Shown piece after piece: positions 9,064 to 22,100 of a stretch of DNA of 64,000 bases (positions are counted from its first letter, which is position 1; every line of letters starts with the position of its first letter). Made by a program: the position numbers and the translations under genes. Origin of the DNA: Pratylenchus scribneri (lineage: Eukaryota > Nematoda > Chromadorea > Rhabditida > Pratylenchidae). The notes beneath the pieces are model-generated. The model did no database searches. It was not told the origin of the DNA and saw only the letters and a program-made list of their open reading frames with translations. Location: NCBI GenBank assembly GCA_030063045.1, contig JAQSEB010000043.1, forward strand, positions 334,501 through 398,500, read 5' to 3'.

Positions 9064-12000
9064 GTGTCTAAATTCTGCAATTTTTGTGTATATTTGGCAC
9101 CTAGAAGGCATAAATGGAAATATTTTAAAATTTCTATAATTTTTTCATATTCTAGTCCTAAATACAATCATATTCGTATATTTTATTTGATCCAATACAT
9201 ATCTGTTGATTTTTTATAAATTAAAAATATATTAGGGTCTAAATTCTGCAATTTTTGTGTATATTTGGCACCTAGAATGCATAAATGGAAATATTTTAAA
9301 ATTTCTATAATTTTTTCATATTCTAGTCCTAAATACAATCATATTCGTATATTTTATTTGATCCAATACATATCTGTTGATTTTTTATAAATTAAAAATA
9401 TATTAGGGTCTAAATTCTGCAATTTTTGTGTATTTTTGGCACCTAGAAGGCATAGATGGAAATATTTTAAAATTTCTATAATTTTATTTTAAAGTTTATC
9501 CAAATACAATCATATTCGTATATTTTATTTGATCCAATACATATCTGTTGATTTTTTATAAATTAAAAATATATTAGTGTCTAAATTCTGCAATTTTTCA
9601 GTATATTTGGCACCTAGAAGGCATAGATGGAAATATTTTAAAATTTCTATAATTTTATTTTAAAGTTTATCCAAATACAATCATATTCGTATATTTTATT
9701 TGATCCAATACATATCTGTTGATTTTTTATAAATTAAAAATATATTAGGGTCTAAATTCTGCAATTTTTCAGTATATTTGGCACCTAGAAGGCATAGATG
9801 GAAATATTTTAAAATTTCTATAATTTTATTTTAAAGTTTATCCAAATACAATCATATTCGTATATTTTATTTGATCCAATACATATATGTTGATTTTTTA
9901 TAAATTAAAAATATATTAGGGTCTAAATTCTGCAATTTTTCAGTATATTTGGCACCTAGAAGGCATAGATGGAAATATTTTAAAATTTCTATAATTTTAT
10001 TTTAAAGTTTATCCAAATACAATCATATTCGTATATTTTATTTGATCCAATACATATATGTTGATTTTTTATAAATTAAAAATATATTAGGGTCTAAATT
10101 CTGCAATTTTTCAGTATATTTGGCACCTAGAAGGCATAGATGGAAATATTTTAAAATTTCTATAATTTTATTTTAAAGTTTATCCAAATACAATCATATT
10201 CGTATATTTTATTTGATCCAATACATATCTGTTGATTTTTTATAAATTAAAAATATATTAGGGTCTAAATTCTGCAATTTTTGTGTATTTTTGGCACCTA
10301 GAAGGCATAGATGGAAATATTTTAAAATTTCTATAATTTTTTCATATTCTAGTCCTAAATACAATCATATTCGTATATTTTATTTGATCCAATACATATT
10401 TGTTGATTTTTTATAAATTAAAAATATATTAGGGTCTAAATTCTGCAATTTTTGTGTATATTTGGCACCTAGAAGGCATAAATGGAAATATTTTAAAATT
10501 TCTATAATTTTATTTTAAAGTTTATCCAAATACAATCATATTCGTATATTTTATTTGATCCAATACATATTTGTTGATTTTTTATGAATTATTATAATAT
10601 TGGTGTCTAAATTCTGCAATTTTTGTGTATATTTGGCACCTAGAAGGCATAAATGGAAATATTTTAAAATTTCTATAATTTTTTCATATTCTAGTCCTAA
10701 ATACAATCATATTCGTATATTTTATTTGATCCAATACATATCTGTTGATTTTTTATAAATTAAAAATATATTAGGGTCTAAATTCTGCAATTTTTGTGTA
10801 TATTTGGCACCTAGAAGGCATAAATGGAAATATTTTAAAATTTCTATAATTTTTTCATATTCTAGTCCTAAATACAATCATATTCGTATATTTTATTTGA
10901 TCCAATACATATCTGTTGATTTTTTATAAATTAAAAATATATTAGGGTCTAAATTCTGCAATTTTTGTGTATTTTTGGCACCTAGAAGGCATAGATGGAA
11001 ATATTTTAAAATTTCTATAATTTTATTTTAAAGTTTATCCAAATACAATCATATTCGTATATTTTATTTGATCCAATACATATCTGTTGATTTTTTATAA
11101 ATTAAAAATATATTAGGGTCTAAATTCTGCAATTTTTCAGTATATTTGGCACCTAGAAGGCATAGATGGAAATATTTTAAAATTTCTATAATTTTATTTT
11201 AAAGTTTATCCAAATACAATCATATTCGTATATTTTATTTGATCCAATACATATATGTTGATTTTTTATAAATTAAAAATATATTAGGGTCTAAATTCTG
11301 CAATTTTTCAGTATATTTGGCACCTAGAAGGCATAGATGGAAATATTTTAAAATTTCTATAATTTTATTTTAAAGTTTATCCAAATACAATCATATTCGT
11401 ATATTTTATTTGATCCAATACATATATGTTGATTTTTTATAAATTAAAAATATATTAGGGTCTAAATTCTGCAATTTTTCAGTATATTTGGCACCTAGAA
11501 GGCATAGATGGAAATATTTTAAAATTTCTATAATTTTATTTTAAAGTTTATCCAAATACAATCATATTCGTATATTTTATTTGATCCAATACATATCTGT
11601 TGATTTTTTATAAATTAAAAATATATTAGGGTCTAAATTCTGCAATTTTTGTGTATTTTTGGCACCTAGAAGGCATAGATGGAAATATTTTAAAATTTCT
11701 ATAATTTTTTCATATTCTAGTCCTAAATACAATCATATTCGTATATTTTATTTGATCCAATACATATTTGTTGATTTTTTATAAATTAAAAATATATTAG
11801 GGTCTAAATTCTGCAATTTTTGTGTATATTTGGCACCTAGAAGGCATAAATGGAAATATTTTAAAATTTCTATAATTTTATTTTAAAGTTTATCCAAATA
11901 CAATCATATTCGTATATTTTATTTGATCCAATACATATTTGTTGATTTTTTATAAATTAAAAATATATTAGGGTCTAAATTCTGCAATTTTTGTGTATAT

Positions 12001-13682
12001 TTGGCACCTAGAAGGCATAAATGGAAATATTTTAAAATTTCTATAATTTTATTTTAAAGTTTATCCAAATACAATCATATTCGTATATTTTATTTGATCC
12101 AATACATATTTGTTGATTTTTTATAAATTAAAAATATATTAGGGTCTAAATTCTGCAATTTTTGTGTATATTTGGCACCTAGAAGGCATAAATGGAAATA
12201 TTTTAAAATTTCTATAATTTTATTTTAAAGTTTATCCAAATACAATCATATTCGTATATTTTATTTGATCCAATACATATCTGTTGATTTTTTATAAATT
12301 AAAAATATATTAGGGTCTAAATTCTGCAATTTTTGTGTATTTTTGGCACCTAGAAGGCATAAATGGAAATATTTTAAAATTTCTATAATTTTATTTTAAA
12401 GTTTATCCAAATACAATCATATTCGTATATTTTATTTGATCCAATACATATTTGTTGATTTTTTATAAATTAAAAATATATTAGGGTCTAAATTCTGCAA
12501 TTTTTGTGTATATTTGGCACCTAGAAGGCATAAATGGAAATATTTTAAAATTTCTATAATTTTATTTTAAAGTTTATCCAAATACAATCATATTCGTATA
12601 TTTTATTTGATCCAATACATATCTGTTGATTTTTTATAAATTAAAAATATATTAGGGTCTAAATTCTGCAATTTTTGTGTATTTTTGGCACCTAGAAGGC
12701 ATAGATGGAAATATTTTAAAATTTCTATAATTTTTTCATATTCTAGTCCTAAATACAATCATATTCGTATATTTTATTTGATCCAATACATATTTGTTGA
12801 TTTTTTATAAATTAAAAATATATTAGGGTCTAAATTCTGCAATTTTTGTGTATATTTGGCACCTAGAAGGCATAAATGGAAATATTTTAAAATTTCTATA
12901 ATTTTATTTTAAAGTTTATCCAAATACAATCATATTCGTATATTTTATTTGATCCAATACATATTTGTTGATTTTTTATAAATTAAAAATATATTAGGGT
13001 CTAAATTCTGCAATTTTTGTGTATATTTGGCACCTAGAAGGCATAAATGGAAATATTTTAAAATTTCTATAATTTTATTTTAAAGTTTATCCAAATACAA
13101 TCATATTCGTATATTTTATTTGATCCAATACATATCTGTTGATTTTTTATAAATTAAAAATATATTAGGGTCTAAATTCTGCAATTTTTGTGTATTTTTG
13201 GCACCTAGAAGGCATAGATGGAAATATTTTAAAATTTCTATAATTTTTTCATATTCTAGTCCTAAATACAATCATATTCGTATATTTTATTTGATCCAAT
13301 ACATATTTGTTGATTTTTTATAAATTAAAAATATATTAGGGTCTAAATTCTGCAATTTTTGTGTATTTTTGGCACATAGAAGGCATAGATGGAAATATTT
13401 TGAAATTTTAATAATTTTTTCGTATTTTAGATCGAAAATCAGAATTCATAGTATATTTCATTTGGCCCAAAACATATTTATGGATTTTTTACAAATTTTT
13501 AAAATATATTGGTATCTAAATTGGGCACTTTTCGCTTATTTTTACAATTTCTAGGCTTAGATGGAAAAATTTTAAAATTTCAATAATTTTTTCTTATTCT
13601 ACGATGAAAAAAAATGGAACAAAGTGCCCTTCATTTTTACTAATTCCTCCTTGTTAATTTTTTATGAATTATTATAATATTG
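9064..13682. repeat. 4,619-bp super-unit, copy 2 (27 monomers)
   Basis: This is a direct tandem copy of 4445-9063, with the same order of monomer subtypes. Private variants recur at exactly +4,619: GAATGC instead of GAAGGC (4659 and 9278) and the TAGTGTCT monomer start (4958 and 9577). The first monomer here is of the GTGTATAT/TCATATTCTAG subtype, unlike that of copy 1. Confidence 0.92.
13339..13511. repeat. D monomer, copy 2
   Basis: Exact positional counterpart of 8720-8892 in the second super-unit, including the same 61-codon open frame starting at 13369. Confidence 0.85.
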
Positions 13683-14370
13683 GTGTCTAAATTCTGCAAT
13701 TTTTGTGTATATTTGGCACCTAGAAGGCATAAATGGAAATATTTTAAAATTTCTATAATTTTTTCATATTCTAGTCCTAAATACAATCATATTCGTATAT
13801 TTTATTTGATCCAATACATATCTGTTGATTTTTTATAAATTAAAAATATATTAGGGTCTAAATTCTGCAATTTTTGTGTATATTTGGCACCTAGAAGGCA
13901 TAAATGGAAATATTTTAAAATTTCTATAATTTTTTCATATTCTAGTCCTAAATACAATCATATTCGTATATTTTATTTGATCCAATACATATCTGTTGAT
14001 TTTTTATTAATTTTTAAAATATTAAGGGGGTAAATCAGGCATTTTTTGGCTATTTATGACACCTAAAAGGCCTAGATGGAAAAATTTTAAAATTTCAATA
14101 ATTTTTTCTTATTCTATGTCCAAAAACACATTTCATAGTAAATTTCATTTAACTTAAAACAAATTTATGGATTTTTTACGAATTTTTAAAATATATTAGT
14201 GTCTAAATTGGGCACATTTCGCTTATTTTTTACAATTTCTAGGCTTAGATGGAAAAATTTTAAAATTTCAATAATTTTTTCTTATTCTACGATGAAAAAA
14301 AATGGAACAAAGTGCCCTTCATTTTTACTAATTCCTCCTTGTTAATTTTTTATGAATTATTATAATATTG
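13683..14370. repeat. Junction unit A-A-B'-C' between the two satellite domains
   Basis: This unit starts as a third super-unit would (A monomers at 13683 and 13854) but runs into B' at 14025 and C' at 14199 instead of continuing the 27-monomer order. B' has TTTATGGATTTTTTACG and C' has TTTCGCTTATT and TTCTAGGCTTAGATGG, words shared with the D and C-like monomers of the first domain. It marks the switch to the A(n)-B-C organisation. Confidence 0.85.
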
Positions 14371-14887
14371 GTGTCTAAATTCTGCAATTTTTGTGTATAT
14401 TTGGCACCTAGAAGGCATAAATGGAAATATTTTAAAATTTCTATAATTTTTTCATATTCTAGTCCTAAATACAATCATATTCGTATATTTTATTTGATCC
14501 AATACATATCTGTTGATTTTTTATTAATTTTTAAAATATTAAGGGGGTAAATCAGGCATTTTTTGGCTATTTATGACACCTAAAAGGCCTAGATGGAAAA
14601 ATTTTAAAATTTCAATAATTTTTTCTTATTCTATGTCCAAAAACACATTTCATAGTAAATTTCATTTAACTTAAAACAAATTTGTTGATTTTTTACGAAT
14701 TTTTAAAATATATTAGTGTCTAAATTGGGCACATTTCGCCTATTTTTTACAATTTTTAGGCCGAGATGGAAAAATTGTGAAATTTTAATAATTTTTTCTT
14801 ATTCTACGATGAAAAAAAATGAAACAAAGTGCCCTTCATTTTTACTAATTCCTCCTTGTTAATTTTTTATGAATTATTATAATATTG

Positions 14888-15746
14888 GTGTCTAAATTCT
14901 GCAATTTTTGTGTATATTTGGCACCTAGAAGGCATAAATGGAAATATTTTAAAATTTCTATAATTTTTTCATATTCTAGTCCTAAATACAATCATATTCG
15001 TATATTTTATTTGATCCAATACATATCTGTTGATTTTTTATAAATTAAAAATATATTAGGGTCTAAATTCTGCAATTTTTGTGTATATTTGGCACCTAGA
15101 AGGCATAAATGGAAATATTTTAAAATTTCTATAATTTTTTCATATTCTAGTCCTAAATACAATCATATTCGTATATTTTATTTGATCCAATACATATCTG
15201 TTGATTTTTTATAAATTAAAAATATATTAGGGTCTAAATTCTGCAATTTTTGTGTATATTTGGCACCTAGAAGGCATAAATGGAAATATTTTAAAATTTC
15301 TATAATTTTTTCATATTCTAGTCCTAAATACAATCATATTCGTATATTTTATTTGATCCAATACATATCTGTTGATTTTTTATTAATTTTTAAAATATTA
15401 AGGGGGTAAATCAGGCATTTTTTGGCTATTTATGACACCTAAAAGGCCTAGATGGAAAAATTTTAAAATTTCAATAATTTTTTCTTATTCTATGTCCAAA
15501 AACACATTTCATAGTAAATTTCATTTAACTTAAAACAAATTTGTTGATTTTTTACGAATTTTTAAAATATATTAGTGTCTAAATTGGGCACATTTCGCCT
15601 ATTTTTTACAATTTTTAGGCCGAGATGGAAAAATTTTGAAATTTTAATAATTTTTTCTTATTCTACGATGAAAAAAAATGGAACAAAGTGCCCTTCATTT
15701 TTACTAATTCCTCCTTGTTAATTTTTTATGAATTATTATAATATTG
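14888..15746. repeat. Representative modal unit A-A-A-B-C, 859 bp
   Basis: Class-A monomers at 14888, 15059 and 15230, B at 15401 and C at 15575; the next unit starts at 15747. This five-monomer unit is the most common. Other copies start at 16435, 17294, 19700, 20559, 22106, 22965, 23824, 30016, 30874, 31733, 34831, 35690, 41540, 43087, 43946, 49967, 50826, 52373, 53232, 54779 and 55638. Confidence 0.92.
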
Positions 15747-18152
15747 GTGTCTAAATTCTGCAATTTTTGTGTATATTTGGCACCTAGAAGGCATAAATGG
15801 AAATATTTTAAAATTTCTATAATTTTTTCATATTCTAGTCCTAAATACAATCATATTCGTATATTTTATTTGATCCAATACATATCTGTTGATTTTTTAT
15901 AAATTAAAAATATATTAGGGTCTAAATTCTGCAATTTTTGTGTATATTTGGCACCTAGAAGGCATAAATGGAAATATTTTAAAATTTCTATAATTTTTTC
16001 ATATTCTAGTCCTAAATACAATCATATTCGTATATTTTATTTGATCCAATACATATCTGTTGATTTTTTATTAATTTTTAAAATATTAAGGGGGTAAATC
16101 AGGCATTTTTTGGCTATTTATGACACCTAAAAGGCCTAGATGGAAAAATTTTAAAATTTCAATAATTTTTTCTTATTCTATGTCCAAAAACACATTTCAT
16201 AGTAAATTTCATTTAACTTAAAACAAATTTGTTGATTTTTTACGAATTTTTAAAATATATTAGTGTCTAAATTGGGCACATTTCGCCTATTTTTTACAAT
16301 TTTTAGGCCGAGATGGAAAAATTTTGAAATTTTAATAATTTTTTCTTATTCTACGATGAAAAAAAATGAAACAAAGTGCCCTTCATTTTTACTAATTCCT
16401 CCTTGTTAATTTTTTATGAATTATTATAATATTGGTGTCTAAATTCTGCAATTTTTGTGTATATTTGGCACCTAGAAGGCATAAATGGAAATATTTTAAA
16501 ATTTCTATAATTTTTTCATATTCTAGTCCTAAATACAATCATATTCGTATATTTTATTTGATCCAATACATATCTGTTGATTTTTTATAAATTAAAAATA
16601 TATTAGGGTCTAAATTCTGCAATTTTTGTGTATATTTGGCACCTAGAAGGCATAAATGGAAATATTTTAAAATTTCTATAATTTTTTCATATTCTAGTCC
16701 TAAATACAATCATATTCGTATATTTTATTTGATCCAATACATATCTGTTGATTTTTTATAAATTAAAAATATATTAGGGTCTAAATTCTGCAATTTTTGT
16801 GTATATTTGGCACCTAGAAGGCATAAATGGAAATATTTTAAAATTTCTATAATTTTTTCATATTCTAGTCCTAAATACAATCATATTCGTATATTTTATT
16901 TGATCCAATACATATCTGTTGATTTTTTATTAATTTTTAAAATATTAAGGGGGTAAATCAGGCATTTTTTGGCTATTTATGACACCTAAAAGGCCTAGAT
17001 GGAAAAATTTTAAAATTTCAATAATTTTTTCTTATTCTATGTCCAAAAACACATTTCATAGTAAATTTCATTTAACTTAAAACAAATTTGTTGATTTTTT
17101 ACGAATTTTTAAAATATATTAGTGTCTAAATTGGGCACATTTCGCCTATTTTTTACAATTTTTAGGCCGAGATGGAAAAATTTTGAAATTTTAATAATTT
17201 TTTCTTATTCTACGATGAAAAAAAATGAAACAAAGTGCCCTTCATTTTTACTAATTCCTCCTTGTTAATTTTTTATGAATTATTATAATATTGGTGTCTA
17301 AATTCTGCAATTTTTGTGTATATTTGGCACCTAGAAGGCATAAATGGAAATATTTTAAAATTTCTATAATTTTTTCATATTCTAGTCCTAAATACAATCA
17401 TATTCGTATATTTTATTTGATCCAATACATATCTGTTGATTTTTTATAAATTAAAAATATATTAGGGTCTAAATTCTGCAATTTTTGTGTATATTTGGCA
17501 CCTAGAAGGCATAAATGGAAATATTTTAAAATTTCTATAATTTTTTCATATTCTAGTCCTAAATACAATCATATTCGTATATTTTATTTGATCCAATACA
17601 TATCTGTTGATTTTTTATAAATTAAAAATATATTAGGGTCTAAATTCTGCAATTTTTGTGTATATTTGGCACCTAGAAGGCATAAATGGAAATATTTTAA
17701 AATTTCTATAATTTTTTCATATTCTAGTCCTAAATACAATCATATTCGTATATTTTATTTGATCCAATACATATCTGTTGATTTTTTATTAATTTTTAAA
17801 ATATTAAGGGGGTAAATCAGGCATTTTTTGGCTATTTATGACACCTAAAAGGCCTAGATGGAAAAATTTTAAAATTTCAATAATTTTTTCTTATTCTATG
17901 TCCAAAAACACATTTCATAGTAAATTTCATTTAACTTTAAACAAATTTGTTGATTTTTTACGAATTTTTAAAATATATTAGTGTCTAAATTGGGCACATT
18001 TCGCCTATTTTTTACAATTTTTAGGCCGAGATGGAAAAATTTTGAAATTTTAATAATTTTTTCTTATTCTACGATGAAAAAAAATGAAACAAAGTGCCCT
18101 TCATTTTTACTAATTCCTCCTTGTTAATTTTTTATGAATTATTATAATATTG

Positions 18153-19182
18153 GTGTCTAAATTCTGCAATTTTTGTGTATATTTGGCACCTAGAAGGCAT
18201 AAATGGAAATATTTTAAAATTTCTATAATTTTTTCATATTCTAGTCCTAAATACAATCATATTCGTATATTTTATTTGATCCAATACATATCTGTTGATT
18301 TTTTATAAATTAAAAATATATTAGGGTCTAAATTCTGCAATTTTTGTGTATATTTGGCACCTAGAAGGCATAAATGGAAATATTTTAAAATTTCTATAAT
18401 TTTTTCATATTCTAGTCCTAAATACAATCATATTCGTATATTTTATTTGATCCAATACATATCTGTTGATTTTTTATAAATTAAAAATATATTAGGGTCT
18501 AAATTCTGCAATTTTTGTGTATATTTGGCACCTAGAAGGCATAAATGGAAATATTTTAAAATTTCTATAATTTTTTCATATTCTAGTCCTAAATACAATC
18601 ATATTCGTATATTTTATTTGATCCAATACATATCTGTTGATTTTTTATAAATTAAAAATATATTAGGGTCTAAATTCTGCAATTTTTGTGTATATTTGGC
18701 ACCTAGAAGGCATAAATGGAAATATTTTAAAATTTCTATAATTTTTTCATATTCTAGTCCTAAATACAATCATATTCGTATATTTTATTTGATCCAATAC
18801 ATATCTGTTGATTTTTTATTAATTTTTAAAATATTAAGGGGGTAAATCAGGCATTTTTTGGCTATTTATGACACCTAAAAGGCCTAGATGGAAAAATTTT
18901 AAAATTTCAATAATTTTTTCTTATTCTATGTCCAAAAACACATTTCATAGTAAATTTCATTTAACTTAAAACAAATTTATGGATTTTTTACGAATTTTTA
19001 AAATATATTAGTGTCTAAATTGGGCACATTTCGCTTATTTTTTACAATTTCTAGGCTTAGATGGAAAAATTTTAAAATTTCAATAATTTTTTCTTATTCT
19101 ACGATGAAAAAAAATGGAACAAAGTGCCCTTCATTTTTACTAATTCCTCCTTGTTAATTTTTTATGAATTATTATAATATTG
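18153..19182. repeat. Long unit A-A-A-A-B'-C', 1,030 bp
   Basis: Four class-A monomers (18153, 18324, 18495, 18666) precede B' (18837) and C'. It is followed by a one-A unit at 19183. The same four-then-one order recurs at 39993-41539. A third four-A unit lies at 61832-62861. Confidence 0.9.
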
Positions 19183-22100
19183 GTGTCTAAATTCTGCAAT
19201 TTTTGTGTATATTTGGCACCTAGAAGGCATAAATGGAAATATTTTAAAATTTCTATAATTTTTTCATATTCTAGTCCTAAATACAATCATATTCGTATAT
19301 TTTATTTGATCCAATACATATCTGTTGATTTTTTATTAATTTTTAAAATATTAAGGGGGTAAATCAGGCATTTTTTGGCTATTTATGACACCTAAAAGGC
19401 CTAGATGGAAAAATTTTAAAATTTCAATAATTTTTTCTTATTCTATGTCCAAAAACACATTTCATAGTAAATTTCATTTAACTTAAAACAAATTTGTTGA
19501 TTTTTTACGAATTTTTAAAATATATTAGTGTCTAAATTGGGCACATTTCGCCTATTTTTTACAATTTTTAGGCCGAGATGGAAAAATTTTGAAATTTTAA
19601 TAATTTTTTCTTATTCTACGATGAAAAAAAATGAAACAAAGTGCCCTTCATTTTTACTAATTCCTCCTTGTTAATTTTTTATGAATTATTATAATATTGG
19701 TGTCTAAATTCTGCAATTTTTGTGTATATTTGGCACCTAGAAGGCATAAATGGAAATATTTTAAAATTTCTATAATTTTTTCATATTCTAGTCCTAAATA
19801 CAATCATATTCGTATATTTTATTTGATCCAATACATATCTGTTGATTTTTTATAAATTAAAAATATATTAGGGTCTAAATTCTGCAATTTTTGTGTATAT
19901 TTGGCACCTAGAAGGCATAAATGGAAATATTTTAAAATTTCTATAATTTTTTCATATTCTAGTCCTAAATACAATCATATTCGTATATTTTATTTGATCC
20001 AATACATATCTGTTGATTTTTTATAAATTAAAAATATATTAGGGTCTAAATTCTGCAATTTTTGTGTATATTTGGCACCTAGAAGGCATAAATGGAAATA
20101 TTTTAAAATTTCTATAATTTTTTCATATTCTAGTCCTAAATACAATCATATTCGTATATTTTATTTGATCCAATACATATCTGTTGATTTTTTATTAATT
20201 TTTAAAATATTAAGGGGGTAAATCAGGCATTTTTTGGCTATTTATGACACCTAAAAGGCCTAGATGGAAAAATTTTAAAATTTCAATAATTTTTTCTTAT
20301 TCTATGTCCAAAAACACATTTCATAGTAAATTTCATTTAACTTAAAACAAATTTGTTGATTTTTTACGAATTTTTAAAATATATTAGTGTCTAAATTGGG
20401 CACATTTCGCCTATTTTTTACAATTTTTAGGCCGAGATGGAAAAATTTTGAAATTTTAATAATTTTTTCTTATTCTACGATGAAAAAAAATGAAACAAAG
20501 TGCCCTTCATTTTTACTAATTCCTCCTTGTTAATTTTTTATGAATTATTATAATATTGGTGTCTAAATTCTGCAATTTTTGTGTATATTTGGCACCTAGA
20601 AGGCATAAATGGAAATATTTTAAAATTTCTATAATTTTTTCATATTCTAGTCCTAAATACAATCATATTCGTATATTTTATTTGATCCAATACATATCTG
20701 TTGATTTTTTATAAATTAAAAATATATTAGGGTCTAAATTCTGCAATTTTTGTGTATATTTGGCACCTAGAAGGCATAAATGGAAATATTTTAAAATTTC
20801 TATAATTTTTTCATATTCTAGTCCTAAATACAATCATATTCGTATATTTTATTTGATCCAATACATATCTGTTGATTTTTTATAAATTAAAAATATATTA
20901 GGGTCTAAATTCTGCAATTTTTGTGTATATTTGGCACCTAGAAGGCATAAATGGAAATATTTTAAAATTTCTATAATTTTTTCATATTCTAGTCCTAAAT
21001 ACAATCATATTCGTATATTTTATTTGATCCAATACATATCTGTTGATTTTTTATTAATTTTTAAAATATTAAGGGGGTAAATCAGGCATTTTTTGGCTAT
21101 TTATGACACCTAAAAGGCCTAGATGGAAAAATTTTAAAATTTCAATAATTTTTTCTTATTCTATGTCCAAAAACACATTTCATAGTAAATTTCATTTAAC
21201 TTAAAACAAATTTGTTGATTTTTTACGAATTTTTAAAATATATTAGTGTCTAAATTGGGCACATTTCGCCTATTTTTTACAATTTTTAGGCCGAGATGGA
21301 AAAATTTTGAAATTTTAATAATTTTTTCTTATTCTACGATGAAAAAAAATGGAACAAAGTGCCCTTCATTTTTACTAATTCCTCCTTGTTAATTTTTTAT
21401 GAATTATTATAATATTGGTGTCTAAATTCTGCAATTTTTGTGTATATTTGGCACCTAGAAGGCATAAATGGAAATATTTTAAAATTTCTATAATTTTTTC
21501 ATATTCTAGTCCTAAATACAATCATATTCGTATATTTTATTTGATCCAATACATATCTGTTGATTTTTTATAAATTAAAAATATATTAGGGTCTAAATTC
21601 TGCAATTTTTGTGTATATTTGGCACCTAGAAGGCATAAATGGAAATATTTTAAAATTTCTATAATTTTTTCATATTCTAGTCCTAAATACAATCATATTC
21701 GTATATTTTATTTGATCCAATACATATCTGTTGATTTTTTATTAATTTTTAAAATATTAAGGGGGTAAATCAGGCATTTTTTGGCTATTTATGACACCTA
21801 AAAGGCCTAGATGGAAAAATTTTAAAATTTCAATAATTTTTTCTTATTCTATGTCCAAAAACACATTTCATAGTAAATTTCATTTAACTTAAAACAAATT
21901 TGTTGATTTTTTACGAATTTTTAAAATATATTAGTGTCTAAATTGGGCACATTTCGCCTATTTTTTACAATTTTTAGGCCGAGATGGAAAAATTTTGAAA
22001 TTTTAATAATTTTTTCTTATTCTACGATGAAAAAAAATGAAACAAAGTGCCCTTCATTTTTACTAATTCCTCCTTGTTAATTTTTTATGAATTATTATAA

